From the NCBI RefSeq assembly GCF_007830445.1, contig NZ_VLKR01000005.1, positions 1 through 64,000 of the forward strand: 64,000 nucleotides of DNA. Reading direction: 5' to 3'. The notes under the pieces were generated by a model. It made no database searches, was not told the DNA's origin, and saw nothing but the letters and a program-made list of their open reading frames with translations. Numbering within the stretch: position 1 is the stretch's first letter; each line of letters starts with the position of its first letter. Below, piece by piece: positions 26,487 through 34,611 of the stretch. Both the position numbers and the translations under genes were made by a program. Source of the stretch: Sphingobacterium siyangense (GTDB lineage Bacteria; Bacteroidota; Bacteroidia; Sphingobacteriales; Sphingobacteriaceae).

Positions 26487-27134
26487 TTATTTTTTACCGT
26501 TCCATTCGGCCATGAACTCATCTAGGAAGCTGAGCATATAATCATGGCGATGCGCTGCGATTCTTTTCGCGGCTTCTGTATTCATCTTATTCTTTAACAA
26601 TAGTAGCTTTTCGTAGAAGTGATTGATTGTAGGAGCTTCCGAATGCTTGTACGCTTCCTTATCCTTATATTCCTGAACGGGAACATTGGGATTATACATC
26701 TCACGGCCTTTGTTTCCGCCAAAGCTAAACGCGCGGGCAATACCTATTGCGCCAATAGCATCTAGACGGTCAGCATCTTGCACGATCTCCATCTCTTTTG
26801 AATGGAATGAAACTTCACCTAAACTTGCTTTGAAAGACATGTTGAAGATGATTTTCTTGACATGGTCAATGATCTCAGGCGAAATTTCTAGACTTGCCAA
26901 AAACTCTCCGGCAACACGAGGGCCGATTGTTTCGTCGCCATCATGGAATTTACTGTCAGCGATGTCATGTAATAGCGCCGCCAGTTCGCACACCATAACA
27001 TCTGCTTCTTCATCTTCTAAAATTAACTTCGTATTGTTCCATACGCGTTGAATATGCGACCAATCGTGGCCTGCTTCTGCAAATTTCAACCGGTCTTGCA
27101 CAAATGCTACTGTGCGCTCAATAATGTTATTCAT
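26487..27134 (-). CDS. HD domain phosphohydrolase
   Basis: 215 residues of the YedJ-like HD family. The metal ligands read HDWSHIQRV (H27), LLHDIADSKFHDGDE (H56-D57) and DADRLDAIGAIGIARAF, which is diagnostic of this subgroup. Cytoplasmic. The substrate is not established for the family. Its start overlaps the end of the THUMP methyltransferase gene by 8 bases, so the two are translationally coupled. Confidence 0.92.
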   Translation of the reverse strand: MNNIIERTVAFVQDRLKFAEAGHDWSHIQRVWNNTKLILEDEEADVMVCELAALLHDIADSKFHDGDETIGPRVAGEFLASLEISPEIIDHVKKIIFNMSFKASLGEVSFHSKEMEIVQDADRLDAIGAIGIARAFSFGGNKGREMYNPNVPVQEYKDKEAYKHSEAPTINHFYEKLLLLKNKMNTEAAKRIAAHRHDYMLSFLDEFMAEWNGKK

Positions 27135-28308
27135 ACAATACTTTTGTTTTTTCGCGAGTACCCTCGTATAATTCGTATTCTAATAATCTACAATCTAATT
27201 TACCATTATAAAATTCTATACGTCGGGATGCACGCAACCCGATTTTCTTTGCCAGATCTGGATTTCCAGTAAATATATAGCCTCTATAACCTTTGCATTC
27301 CTGTTTCATGAAATCTCCCATACGCTTATAGGTAATTTCTAGCTTGCTGTGTGTGCCCAAACGTTCACCATATTCAGGATTGAATAAAATGACACCTCCT
27401 TCTTTAGGAACGTGTGTTTCGGCAAAATCGCATACTTCAAATGAAATTAATTGCTCTACACCAGCAGTTCTTGCGTTCATCTTGGAGACGTTGATAGCCT
27501 CTTCCGAAATATCACTTGCGATAATTTGCGGTGCCGCTTTTTTATTGATCTGATCTTTAAGTACGCGACGCTCCTGGAAGAAAACTGTTTCATCATAACC
27601 TATGAAATGCATAAATGAATAGTTCATGCGTAATAATCCAGGTTTTCTGTTTGTAGCAATCAGAGCTGCCTCAATAGCTAAGGTTCCGGATCCACACATC
27701 GGGTTCACAAAAGGAGAATTACCATCCCATTTGGATGCAATAATAGTTGAGGCTGCCAGGGCTTCTAACATTGGCGCTTTTCCAGGGATTTTCCGGTAGC
27801 CATGTTTCGCTAGTGTTTCACCTGAGGTATCGAGAAAAATTTCAGCACGGTCATCTTTCCAGTACAAGTGCACAACCGCTTTATTATTGTCCGGACCTGA
27901 ATTAGGGCGCATACCCTTTTTTTCCTTGATACGGTCTACGATTGCATCTTTAACCTTGACGTTTGCAAATAATGGTGTGCTGATTGTCTCATTGTCCACA
28001 TTGGAACTGACAGAGAAGTATCCGTCAAATTGAATGAGTTCTTCCCATGCGATTTGACGCAATTCGTCATAGAGCTCCGTCGGATTATTGGCCGTAAACT
28101 CTTTTAACGAATACAAAATCTGAGATGCTGTGCGCAGGTTTAGATTGAGCTTGATCGTATCGTTTATACTGACCTTTAATTCTACTCCTGTAGGAAATGC
28201 CCTGACAATGTCAAAACCTAACTCTTTAACTTCCTGTTGCAAATAAGGTGATAAGCGCTTATTGCACGTTATAATAACTTTATTGGGGGTGTTGAAAACT
28301 TCCATCAT
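27127..28308 (-). CDS. THUMP-domain rRNA/DNA N-methyltransferase (RlmL N-terminal-like)
   Basis: About 393 residues from the ATG pair at 28308/28305; the open frame reaches a TTG at 28341 that is probably not used. The N-terminal THUMP RNA-binding domain covers about residues 45-150. The Rossmann methyltransferase follows, with NPMCGSGTLAIEAALIA for SAM binding and the catalytic FNPEYGERLG (NPPY-type) motif. The group methylates N2 of guanine in 23S rRNA (RlmL/YcbY-like). A -7 element ends only 8 bases before the ATG, so the message may be nearly leaderless. It forms a two-gene operon with the HD hydrolase. Confidence 0.9.
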   Translation of the reverse strand: MMEVFNTPNKVIITCNKRLSPYLQQEVKELGFDIVRAFPTGVELKVSINDTIKLNLNLRTASQILYSLKEFTANNPTELYDELRQIAWEELIQFDGYFSVSSNVDNETISTPLFANVKVKDAIVDRIKEKKGMRPNSGPDNNKAVVHLYWKDDRAEIFLDTSGETLAKHGYRKIPGKAPMLEALAASTIIASKWDGNSPFVNPMCGSGTLAIEAALIATNRKPGLLRMNYSFMHFIGYDETVFFQERRVLKDQINKKAAPQIIASDISEEAINVSKMNARTAGVEQLISFEVCDFAETHVPKEGGVILFNPEYGERLGTHSKLEITYKRMGDFMKQECKGYRGYIFTGNPDLAKKIGLRASRRIEFYNGKLDCRLLEYELYEGTREKTKVLYE

Positions 28309-28316
28309 ATTTTGTA

Positions 28317-28324
28317 CAAAGTTA
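28317..28324 (-). promoter_or_regulatory. -7 element of the THUMP methyltransferase gene
   Basis: TAACTTTG on the minus strand, with a TTTG about 22 bases upstream. It is 8 bases from the ATG at 28308, which places the transcription start at or next to the start codon. Confidence 0.55.
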
Positions 28325-28382
28325 ATTAAACTCTTCCTCAAAAATTGCTTAATTTTACGCTTTAATATTTATTTTTTTGATT

Positions 28383-28757
28383 ATGGAAATTAGAGGAAAA
28401 GTACACGAGATAGGAGCGACACAACAAGTGACAGAATCATTCAAAAAACGCGATATGATTGTAGCTTATGCCGAAAACCCACAATTTGTTGAGTATATCC
28501 GTTTTGAATCAACACAAGACAGAACGTCAATTTTTGATAACCTAGCAATTGGTGAAGAGGTAGAAGTATCTTTTAATCTTCGTGGTCGTCCTTGGACTAA
28601 TAAAGATGGCGTAACAACTTATTTCAATTCATTGGTAGCATGGCGTGTAACAAAATTAGGTAATGCTGCTCCAGCACCATCTTCTCCAGGTTACGCAGAT
28701 ATGCCTGCTCCTGTAGATTTGGCTGGTTCATCAGATGATGATGATTTACCATTCTAA
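28383..28757 (+). CDS. DUF3127 protein with SSB-like acidic C-terminal tip
   Basis: 124 residues from the ATG at 28383. The DUF3127 core (about residues 1-95) is an OB-like small beta domain: MEIRGKVHEIGATQQVTESF, VAYAENPQFVEYIRFE, GEEVEVSFNLRGRPW, YFNSLVAWRV. A Pro/Ala-rich linker leads to the ending SSDDDDLPF. That tip closely resembles the DDDIPF end by which single-stranded DNA-binding protein recruits repair and replication enzymes. A role on single-stranded DNA or RNA is therefore inferred. It is divergent from the THUMP methyltransferase gene, with an intrinsic terminator 78 bases after its stop. Confidence 0.9.
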   Translation: MEIRGKVHEIGATQQVTESFKKRDMIVAYAENPQFVEYIRFESTQDRTSIFDNLAIGEEVEVSFNLRGRPWTNKDGVTTYFNSLVAWRVTKLGNAAPAPSSPGYADMPAPVDLAGSSDDDDLPF

Positions 28758-28834
28758 TTTGAATAGGATTTTATGCACTATCGCCCTTGCGGTAGCCAAT
28801 AGATTATTTGAACTGTAAACAATTTTTACAATAG

Positions 28835-28862
28835 AAAGGCTTCTTCAAGAAGCCTTTTTTCT
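28835..28862 (+). terminator. Intrinsic terminator after the DUF3127 gene
   Basis: The arms AAAGGCTTCTT (28835-28845) and their complement up to about 28857 form an 11-bp stem, followed by T residues. Confidence 0.88.
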
Positions 28863-28946
28863 TTCATAGCATCAGCATGGGCACCTGATTTTTCTTGGCG
28901 CTGAAATTGCTTGCTATACGGTGTCGTACATCAAAAAACAATAAAT

Positions 28947-29411
28947 ATGAAATCATCCGTATTATTTCTTTGCTTAGCAGCAGTTTCGCTAAGTGCATGC
29001 AATCAAACTTCAAAAGAGAGTCCGCAGGCTACAGCAGATTCTTCAGTACATGAGACTGCGGCAGTAGATACTGCCCATACATCGCAAAACTCACTGGATT
29101 GGGCTGGTACCTATGAAGCTACTATTCCCTGTGCAGATTGTGAAGGTATCAAAACCAATATCACCTTAAAGAATGATAATACTTTTGCCATCGTCAGTGA
29201 ATATATTAATAAAAATACCAAGGTTGAAGATACTGGCAAAGTCATGTGGCATGATAACGGATCTGTTGTTCATCTCACAGGGAAAGAGACAAATATGAAA
29301 TTGAAGGTCGGTGAAAATAAGCTGATTGGACTAGATCAGGAAGGCCATGAGATCGATGGTCCCAATGCACATCTCTATGTGTACAATAAGGTCGAAGGAG
29401 AGAAACTGTAA
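28947..29411 (+). CDS. NlpE-like copper-resistance lipoprotein
   Basis: 154 residues from the ATG at 28947; the frame extends 12 codons upstream without signal character. The lipoprotein signal ends LSACN, with C18 as the lipid-carrying residue. The NlpE N-terminal domain begins at about residue 52: WAGTYEATIPCADCEGIKT, with the C62-x-x-C65 pair that defines the family, then ITLKNDNTFAIVSEY and a GKETNMKLKVGENKL barrel strand. In enterobacteria NlpE senses outer-membrane and copper stress; here only the N-terminal domain is present. Single gene, convergent with the acyltransferase gene. Confidence 0.88.
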   Translation: MKSSVLFLCLAAVSLSACNQTSKESPQATADSSVHETAAVDTAHTSQNSLDWAGTYEATIPCADCEGIKTNITLKNDNTFAIVSEYINKNTKVEDTGKVMWHDNGSVVHLTGKETNMKLKVGENKLIGLDQEGHEIDGPNAHLYVYNKVEGEKL

Positions 29412-29432
29412 AACGAAGCTCCGATAACAGAA

Positions 29433-30434
29433 TTAGCCGCTGACGTATTTACCGTAGGGAACTTTTCGGAGAAGATACGTCAGTAAGGCACTCGCTAACA
29501 GGGTGAGAACCGTTGCTGCCGGGATTTTCCACAAAGTGGATAATGGAAGCAAAGGATGAATATAATTCAGCAATAAAATATGGCATAAGTAAATGCCAAA
29601 GCTGTGAATGTCGATAAATTCCCAGAAGGGGTTGAGCTGTTCTGGGAGTTTAAGGCCTTGCACGAAGATGAATAAAAAGCCTGCACTCAATGCGATATTT
29701 GGCGAAGGATAGTTGTAAAGTGTCGGGTCAAACTCTCCGCGAGAAACACTCAAATGCGATGTCCCCGAAGCCGTAATTAAACAACAGATCAGAAAAAACG
29801 TAAAACTTGATAATTTGACCATTTGGATTGGATAATTACGTAAATAATGCCCCAAGACAAGGTAACCCGCATACCCCGAGAAAAAGGTCAGGTCAAAATT
29901 AGGTAGGTAACTATTGAACCATTTATTCGTAAAAAATAACGCTGCAAACCACAATCCCAAAAAGATCTCAAGTTCCCTTTTACTGCAATTGCCAACAATT
30001 TTGCGTATGAAAGGAACTGCAAGGTAGAGCCCAAGTATCATGTATAGATACCAAAGGTGTGCGTTCGTGCCTGATTTTAAGCGAATTAACACAATGTTAA
30101 TAACTTGTGGAAAACCAATGTAGTCAAAATCAATGTACCGAATAAAATAATAGAGAAGATAGACGATCGTCCAAAAAAGAAAGGGCGGGACAATTTTTAA
30201 CAGACGTTTCCGATAAAATTGTCCCGTGCTTTCGTCTTTCTGTAGCAGCAGAGCGCCTGAAATAATGACAAACAGGGGTACCGCAAAGCGCGAGAAGCTA
30301 TTGAGCCAATTGGCATAACTCCAGTCGAATGACTCAAATTCATTGCTGTTTAGGTAGCCCGAAGAGGAATGAATCAAGATAACGAGGAATATCGCAACAA
30401 TACGTAGTACACTGATATAACTGGTTCGCGCCAT
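29433..30434 (-). CDS. Acyltransferase 3 family membrane protein
   Basis: 333 residues and about ten transmembrane segments. The family signature is at the start: RIVAIFLVILIHSSSGY with the conserved Arg and His, and NSFSRFAVPLFVIISGALLL. The LKSGTNAHLWYLYMILGLYLAVPFIRK segment is also typical. Such enzymes O-acylate surface polysaccharides or other extracytoplasmic sugars using cytoplasmic acyl donors. No polysaccharide genes are nearby, so the substrate is open. It is 15 bases downstream of the MFS gene on the same strand and is probably co-transcribed. Confidence 0.88.
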   Translation of the reverse strand: MARTSYISVLRIVAIFLVILIHSSSGYLNSNEFESFDWSYANWLNSFSRFAVPLFVIISGALLLQKDESTGQFYRKRLLKIVPPFLFWTIVYLLYYFIRYIDFDYIGFPQVINIVLIRLKSGTNAHLWYLYMILGLYLAVPFIRKIVGNCSKRELEIFLGLWFAALFFTNKWFNSYLPNFDLTFFSGYAGYLVLGHYLRNYPIQMVKLSSFTFFLICCLITASGTSHLSVSRGEFDPTLYNYPSPNIALSAGFLFIFVQGLKLPEQLNPFWEFIDIHSFGIYLCHILLLNYIHPLLPLSTLWKIPAATVLTLLASALLTYLLRKVPYGKYVSG

Positions 30435-30449
30435 TTGATTATGCTGTTT

Positions 30450-31604
30450 TTATTGACTTTTACTGTCGTAGGCTTTCAAATACAGCAGGGTTAGGAGCGC
30501 GCCAATGCTCGCCATGCCAACGCCAACAAGCGAAGGTGTGTTATAGGCTAAACCCCAGGTTATTGGAATTCCACCTAAAAATGCACCTAAGGTATTGCCC
30601 AGGTTAAAGGCAGCCTGGCCACCTGCCGCAGCCAATGTTGCAGCTTCTTTTGAAGCGCGAATTAACATCAGTTGTGTCGGCGAACCAATGGTGAAGGATA
30701 CCAGTCCAGTAATAAATGCCAAAGGATAAGCAGTCCAGCCCAATGGCGATATAAAGTAAACCATCACAAGGCATAGCGCCATGGCAGAAAAACTAGCGAT
30801 CGCAGCTTTGGTTGGGGAGATTGTATCTGCCAATTTTCCGCCGATAAGATTCCCGAAAAACATACCAACACCGATCAGGACCATAATCAACGGTACACGA
30901 TCAGCAGCGATGCCCGACACATTGGTCACCAAAGGTGCGATGTAACTGATCCATGCAAAAAGTCCACCGGTACCGATGGCGATAATAGCCATTAATAGCC
31001 AGGCAATTTTTTTGTTGAAGAAGTTGAGCTGGCTAAAGATGTTATTCCCTTTGGAAGCTTCAATTTTTGGCATCCAAGCATAAATTGCTGCAAAAGTGAT
31101 TAATCCCAATATACTGATAATACCATACGTCAAACGCCATGAATAATGATGGCCGAGGTAGGTTCCTAGCGGTACTCCAGCCAAATTGGCAATGGTCATT
31201 CCTGTAAACATGATAGATATAGCCTGGGCTTCTTTTCCCTTTGGTGCCAACCGAGCAGCAACAACAGATCCAACACCAAAAAATGCACCATGCGGAAGCC
31301 CCGCCATAAAACGGGAGAGGCTGATCAAAAATTGACCTGGAGCAATACTAAATAGGCCGTTGAAAATAAAGAAGAGCAACATTAAAAAAAGTAATACCTT
31401 CTTTGGCGGATATTTTCCCGTAAATAGGACTAATGTTGGGGCACCTACAACAACACCCAGTGCGTATAGTGCAATCAGGTGCGCGGCAGTAGGGATCTCG
31501 ATATGAAGATCTTTGGCAATATCAGGCAAGATACCCATCATCGTGAATTCGGTCATTCCGATGGCAAGTCCGCCAAATGCCAAAGCGATAATTCCTTTGT
31601 TCAT
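30450..31604 (-). CDS. MFS transporter, AraJ/DHA1-like
   Basis: 384 residues with 12 predicted transmembrane segments. The N-terminal half has GMTEFTMMGILPDIAKDL, characteristic of arabinose-efflux/multidrug (DHA1) members. LSRFMAGLPHGAFFGVGSVVAARL follows, and TGMTIANLAGVPLGTYLGHHYSWR is the motif-C-like antiporter signature. Likely a proton-driven efflux pump for sugars or drugs. First gene of a two-gene unit with the acyltransferase. Confidence 0.9.
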   Translation of the reverse strand: MNKGIIALAFGGLAIGMTEFTMMGILPDIAKDLHIEIPTAAHLIALYALGVVVGAPTLVLFTGKYPPKKVLLFLMLLFFIFNGLFSIAPGQFLISLSRFMAGLPHGAFFGVGSVVAARLAPKGKEAQAISIMFTGMTIANLAGVPLGTYLGHHYSWRLTYGIISILGLITFAAIYAWMPKIEASKGNNIFSQLNFFNKKIAWLLMAIIAIGTGGLFAWISYIAPLVTNVSGIAADRVPLIMVLIGVGMFFGNLIGGKLADTISPTKAAIASFSAMALCLVMVYFISPLGWTAYPLAFITGLVSFTIGSPTQLMLIRASKEAATLAAAGGQAAFNLGNTLGAFLGGIPITWGLAYNTPSLVGVGMASIGALLTLLYLKAYDSKSQ

Positions 31605-31667
31605 TGTATTTTAAGGTTGAGGTTGTACGATAATGGTACGAAGATAATAAATAGATTGTACTAAAAA

Positions 31668-32201
31668 TTATTGATACCTTTTTTGAGGGACACAAGTAAT
31701 ATTTTTAGTTTTTCTTAAGATGATCTGACGTTGATCTAATCTGCTTTCCAGTACCACCGAATCCGCAGCATGATAAACAACTTTAAAGCGGGGGATATAC
31801 TGGCCGGAAAGATAGCAGCCTGAAATTTTCTGCTTGCCATTCTCTTTGGTATAAATACCATCGACAATGATGGAGTCTCCACGCAAAACATAAATACCCT
31901 TTGCATGTTCTGTCCAGGATCCATTTTTGTAACAGCTATCCGGGATTGTTTGTACCTTATTGTTGACGTGCATGGTCGCGTAAACAGAATCACAGGTAAA
32001 CTTGAAATCGGTCAAGGTATATTGCATCATCTGCTGTTGTCCTGGAATACTGTCTTGGACCCATTCTCCCTGTAAAAAGGGTGCGCCTTCGTTCTGCATA
32101 TCCGAATTGAATTTGCAGGCAGTAAAAAAGAAAAACATACCTATGGCAAGTGCCAATAGGTATGTCTTTGTTCGTATGTTTTTTATTGAAATAAAAGTCA
32201 C
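31668..32201 (-). CDS. Lipoprotein of unknown function downstream of fumC
   Basis: 177 residues. The signal peptide ends with a lipobox FFFTACKF (Cys at about residue 29). The rest is beta-rich: FLQGEWVQDSIPG, YTLTDFKFTCDSVYATM, and VLRGDSIIVDGIYTKENGKQKISG, resembling the small lipocalin-like lipoproteins common in Bacteroidota. No family could be named. It starts only 3 bases after the fumC stop, so it is co-transcribed with fumC. The reason for that pairing is not clear. Confidence 0.8.
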   Translation of the reverse strand: MTFISIKNIRTKTYLLALAIGMFFFFTACKFNSDMQNEGAPFLQGEWVQDSIPGQQQMMQYTLTDFKFTCDSVYATMHVNNKVQTIPDSCYKNGSWTEHAKGIYVLRGDSIIVDGIYTKENGKQKISGCYLSGQYIPRFKVVYHAADSVVLESRLDQRQIILRKTKNITCVPQKRYQ

Positions 32202-32204
32202 AGC

Positions 32205-33602
32205 TTATTTTAAACTTCCAACCATATCTTCTGGTTTTACCCAGGCATCGAAATCTTCAGGAGTCACATAACCTAAGCGTACGGCTTCTTCTTTAAGCGT
32301 AGTACCATTTTTATGTGCTGTTTGCGCGATTTCTGCTGATTTGTAGTAACCAATTTTTGTGTTCAGTGCCGTTACTAACATCAATGAGTTGTCTACCAAT
32401 TCTTTGATGCGTTTGTAGTTCGGTTCAATACCAGCTGCACAGTGCTCTTCAAATGAAACACAAGCATCACCCAATAGGCGAGCAGACTGTAAGAAGTTTG
32501 CGGCCATCAATGGTTTGAACACGTTTAGTTCATAGTGACCTTGCGTTCCACCAATTGTAATAGCCACATCATTACCCATCACTTGCGCCGCAACCATTGT
32601 CAATGCTTCACATTGCGTTGGATTAACTTTACCTGGCATAATCGATGATCCTGGTTCGTTCTCAGGGATCAAGATTTCACCGATACCTGAACGTGGGCCA
32701 GAAGCCAACATACGGATATCGTTTGCAATTTTATTTAATGAAACAGCCAATTGCTTCAATGCACCGTGTGTTTCAACGATTGCGTCGTGAGCAGCCAATG
32801 CCTCAAATTTATTTTCAGCGGTTACGAAAGGTAGGCCGGTAAATTCAGCGATATATTTAGCAACGACAACGTCATAGCCGTTTGGTGTATTTAATCCTGT
32901 ACCTACAGCAGTACCACCCAATGCAAGTTCTGACAAATGCGAAAGTGTATTTCTTAAAGCTTTCAGACCATGGTTCAATTGAGCGACATAACCTGAAATC
33001 TCTTGACCTAGAGTCAATGGAGTAGCATCCATTAAGTGTGTACGGCCAATTTTAACTACGTTTTTAAACTCTTCAGCTTTTTTCGCCAATGTGTCACGCA
33101 ATTTTTCTACACCTGGAATGGTAACTTCAGCAACAGCTTTGTAAGCCGCAATATGCATTCCTGTAGGGAAAGTATCGTTAGATGATTGTGATTTGTTTAC
33201 ATCATCATTTGCTTTTAACACAGGTTCACCTTCACCAATTTTATGTCCAGCCAATACTTGTGCACGGTTTGCTACAACCTCATTCACATTCATATTGGAT
33301 TGTGTACCCGAGCCCGTTTGCCAAATAACCAATGGAAATTGATCATCCAATTTGCCCGCCAAGATCTCATCACATACTGTAGCGATCGCATCACGTTTCT
33401 CTACAGGTAATACCCCCAACTCGTGGTTAGCATAAGCAGCTGCTTTTTTCAAATAAGCAAAGCCTGCGACGATTTCGTGTGGCATTGAGGCTGCCGGTCC
33501 GATTTTAAAGTTGTTGCGTGAACGCTCTGTTTGTGCACCCCAGTATTTGTCTGCAGGTACTTGAACTTCACCCATTGTGTCTTTTTCAATTCTGAATGAC
33601 AT
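32205..33602 (-). CDS. fumC: Class II fumarate hydratase
   Basis: 465 residues from the ATG at 33602 ([16 protein letters not shown]); 19 upstream codons in frame are not coding. It hydrates fumarate to malate in the TCA cycle. Landmarks are [14 protein letters not shown], the [15 protein letters not shown] block, [16 protein letters not shown] with the catalytic His, and the family signature [16 protein letters not shown]. Full length and well conserved. It leads an operon with a small lipoprotein gene. Confidence 0.97.
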   Translation of the reverse strand: MSFRIEKDTMGEVQVPADKYWGAQTERSRNNFKIGPAASMPHEIVAGFAYLKKAAAYANHELGVLPVEKRDAIATVCDEILAGKLDDQFPLVIWQTGSGTQSNMNVNEVVANRAQVLAGHKIGEGEPVLKANDDVNKSQSSNDTFPTGMHIAAYKAVAEVTIPGVEKLRDTLAKKAEEFKNVVKIGRTHLMDATPLTLGQEISGYVAQLNHGLKALRNTLSHLSELALGGTAVGTGLNTPNGYDVVVAKYIAEFTGLPFVTAENKFEALAAHDAIVETHGALKQLAVSLNKIANDIRMLASGPRSGIGEILIPENEPGSSIMPGKVNPTQCEALTMVAAQVMGNDVAITIGGTQGHYELNVFKPLMAANFLQSARLLGDACVSFEEHCAAGIEPNYKRIKELVDNSLMLVTALNTKIGYYKSAEIAQTAHKNGTTLKEEAVRLGYVTPEDFDAWVKPEDMVGSLK

Positions 33603-33732
33603 AGTATGTAAGTATAAGTAAAACGTAAAAATTAAAAGCATATGTGCAAAGCACATCATACATCACTCACAAAGTTACAGGATAATACAGTAAAGAACAA
33701 GGATTAAAGCATAAAGACACAATAAGCAGGCT

Positions 33733-34302
33733 TTAAAAACCAAGACGTTTTGTCAAGGAATCATTCACATGGTGGAAAACCTGTTTCGGTTTTAACGTCC
33801 GCCAGGGAATCACGTTCAATGTACCACCGAAATTAATGTAATAATCTATATTTTGCTGCTGGAATTCTTCAATAACATGCTCACGGAAACCAATACCCGC
33901 AATCCATCCGTCCTCGATATCCTGAAACCATTCCTCGTAGTAAGAGTCGTCTGAAGCATGAAAATTCAGTACATTCTCTCCGATGAGAATAAAATACTTG
34001 ATCCCTTGACTGATCAATACATCAATAATCTCTCGCTTGAGTAACATGATGTCATTGTAGATTGCATCATTCCATTCACCAATCAGTTCGATAATACAGT
34101 ATTGTTTTTCATAGTCTACAAATAGTATTTTCAGATATAAGGTAAGCGAACCGAATTCGTCCCATTGTGGGTGCAGAAGGAAATTATAGATCTGTTTGTC
34201 AAAATCGAATTCGCTGTAGACTGTACCATAAAATGGAGATTGTTCATCTTCAGCGGCAATGTAATAGTCCCGCCAATTGTAATAAGGTTCGATTTCGTGC
34301 AT
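33733..34302 (-). CDS. Conserved hypothetical protein
   Basis: 189 residues, acidic and rich in aromatic residues, with no signal peptide or membrane segment. The start MHEIEPYYNWRDYYIAAED has the feel of a conserved Bacteroidota cytoplasmic protein. A central stretch (LLKREIIDVLISQGIKYFILIGENVLNFH) could be an alpha/beta core. No family recognised. Its promoter is the third copy of the 31-bp element also found before pepT and the osmC-like gene, so the three may be co-regulated. Confidence 0.8.
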   Translation of the reverse strand: MHEIEPYYNWRDYYIAAEDEQSPFYGTVYSEFDFDKQIYNFLLHPQWDEFGSLTLYLKILFVDYEKQYCIIELIGEWNDAIYNDIMLLKREIIDVLISQGIKYFILIGENVLNFHASDDSYYEEWFQDIEDGWIAGIGFREHVIEEFQQQNIDYYINFGGTLNVIPWRTLKPKQVFHHVNDSLTKRLGF

Positions 34303-34323
34303 AAAGTGGAATCTTTTTCAATT

Positions 34324-34354
34324 CAAACTAAGATAAATTTATGCACATTTGCAA
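34324..34354 (-). promoter_or_regulatory. Promoter of the 189-residue protein, copy 2 of the 31-bp element
   Basis: On the minus strand it begins TTGCAAAT and ends AATTTATCTTAGTTTG. The -7 element is TTAGTTTG-like, 21 bases from the ATG. The spacer between the two conserved blocks differs from the other copies, as expected if the blocks are the signal. Confidence 0.7.
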
Positions 34355-34544
34355 GTTAAATTATAGACATTATTGTCATCTATGGAAACTAAATGTTTGC
34401 CTCTCCAATCGGTGGTTTGCTGATTTTTTAATAAGGATTTTTCGCCAAGTGCAGCTTTGCTCTTTAATGAAAACAAGGACGTGGACTTTTTGTTTTTAAT
34501 GTAAAAATATGGGTTCAAAAACTCGTTTAACCGAATAAACTTGC

Positions 34545-34552
34545 TATTTTTG
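34545..34552 (+). promoter_or_regulatory. -7 element of the S41 protease gene
   Basis: TATTTTTG fits TAnnTTTG. A weak TTT lies about 17 bases upstream. The expected start is about 50 bases before the ATG at 34612. The remaining intergenic bases (34355-34544) show nothing else. Confidence 0.5.
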
Positions 34553-34611
34553 ATAAAGTAATTAATTGTTGAATAGTTTGTCTCATCTTCGGTAATTCAT
34601 GAAGATTTCCC

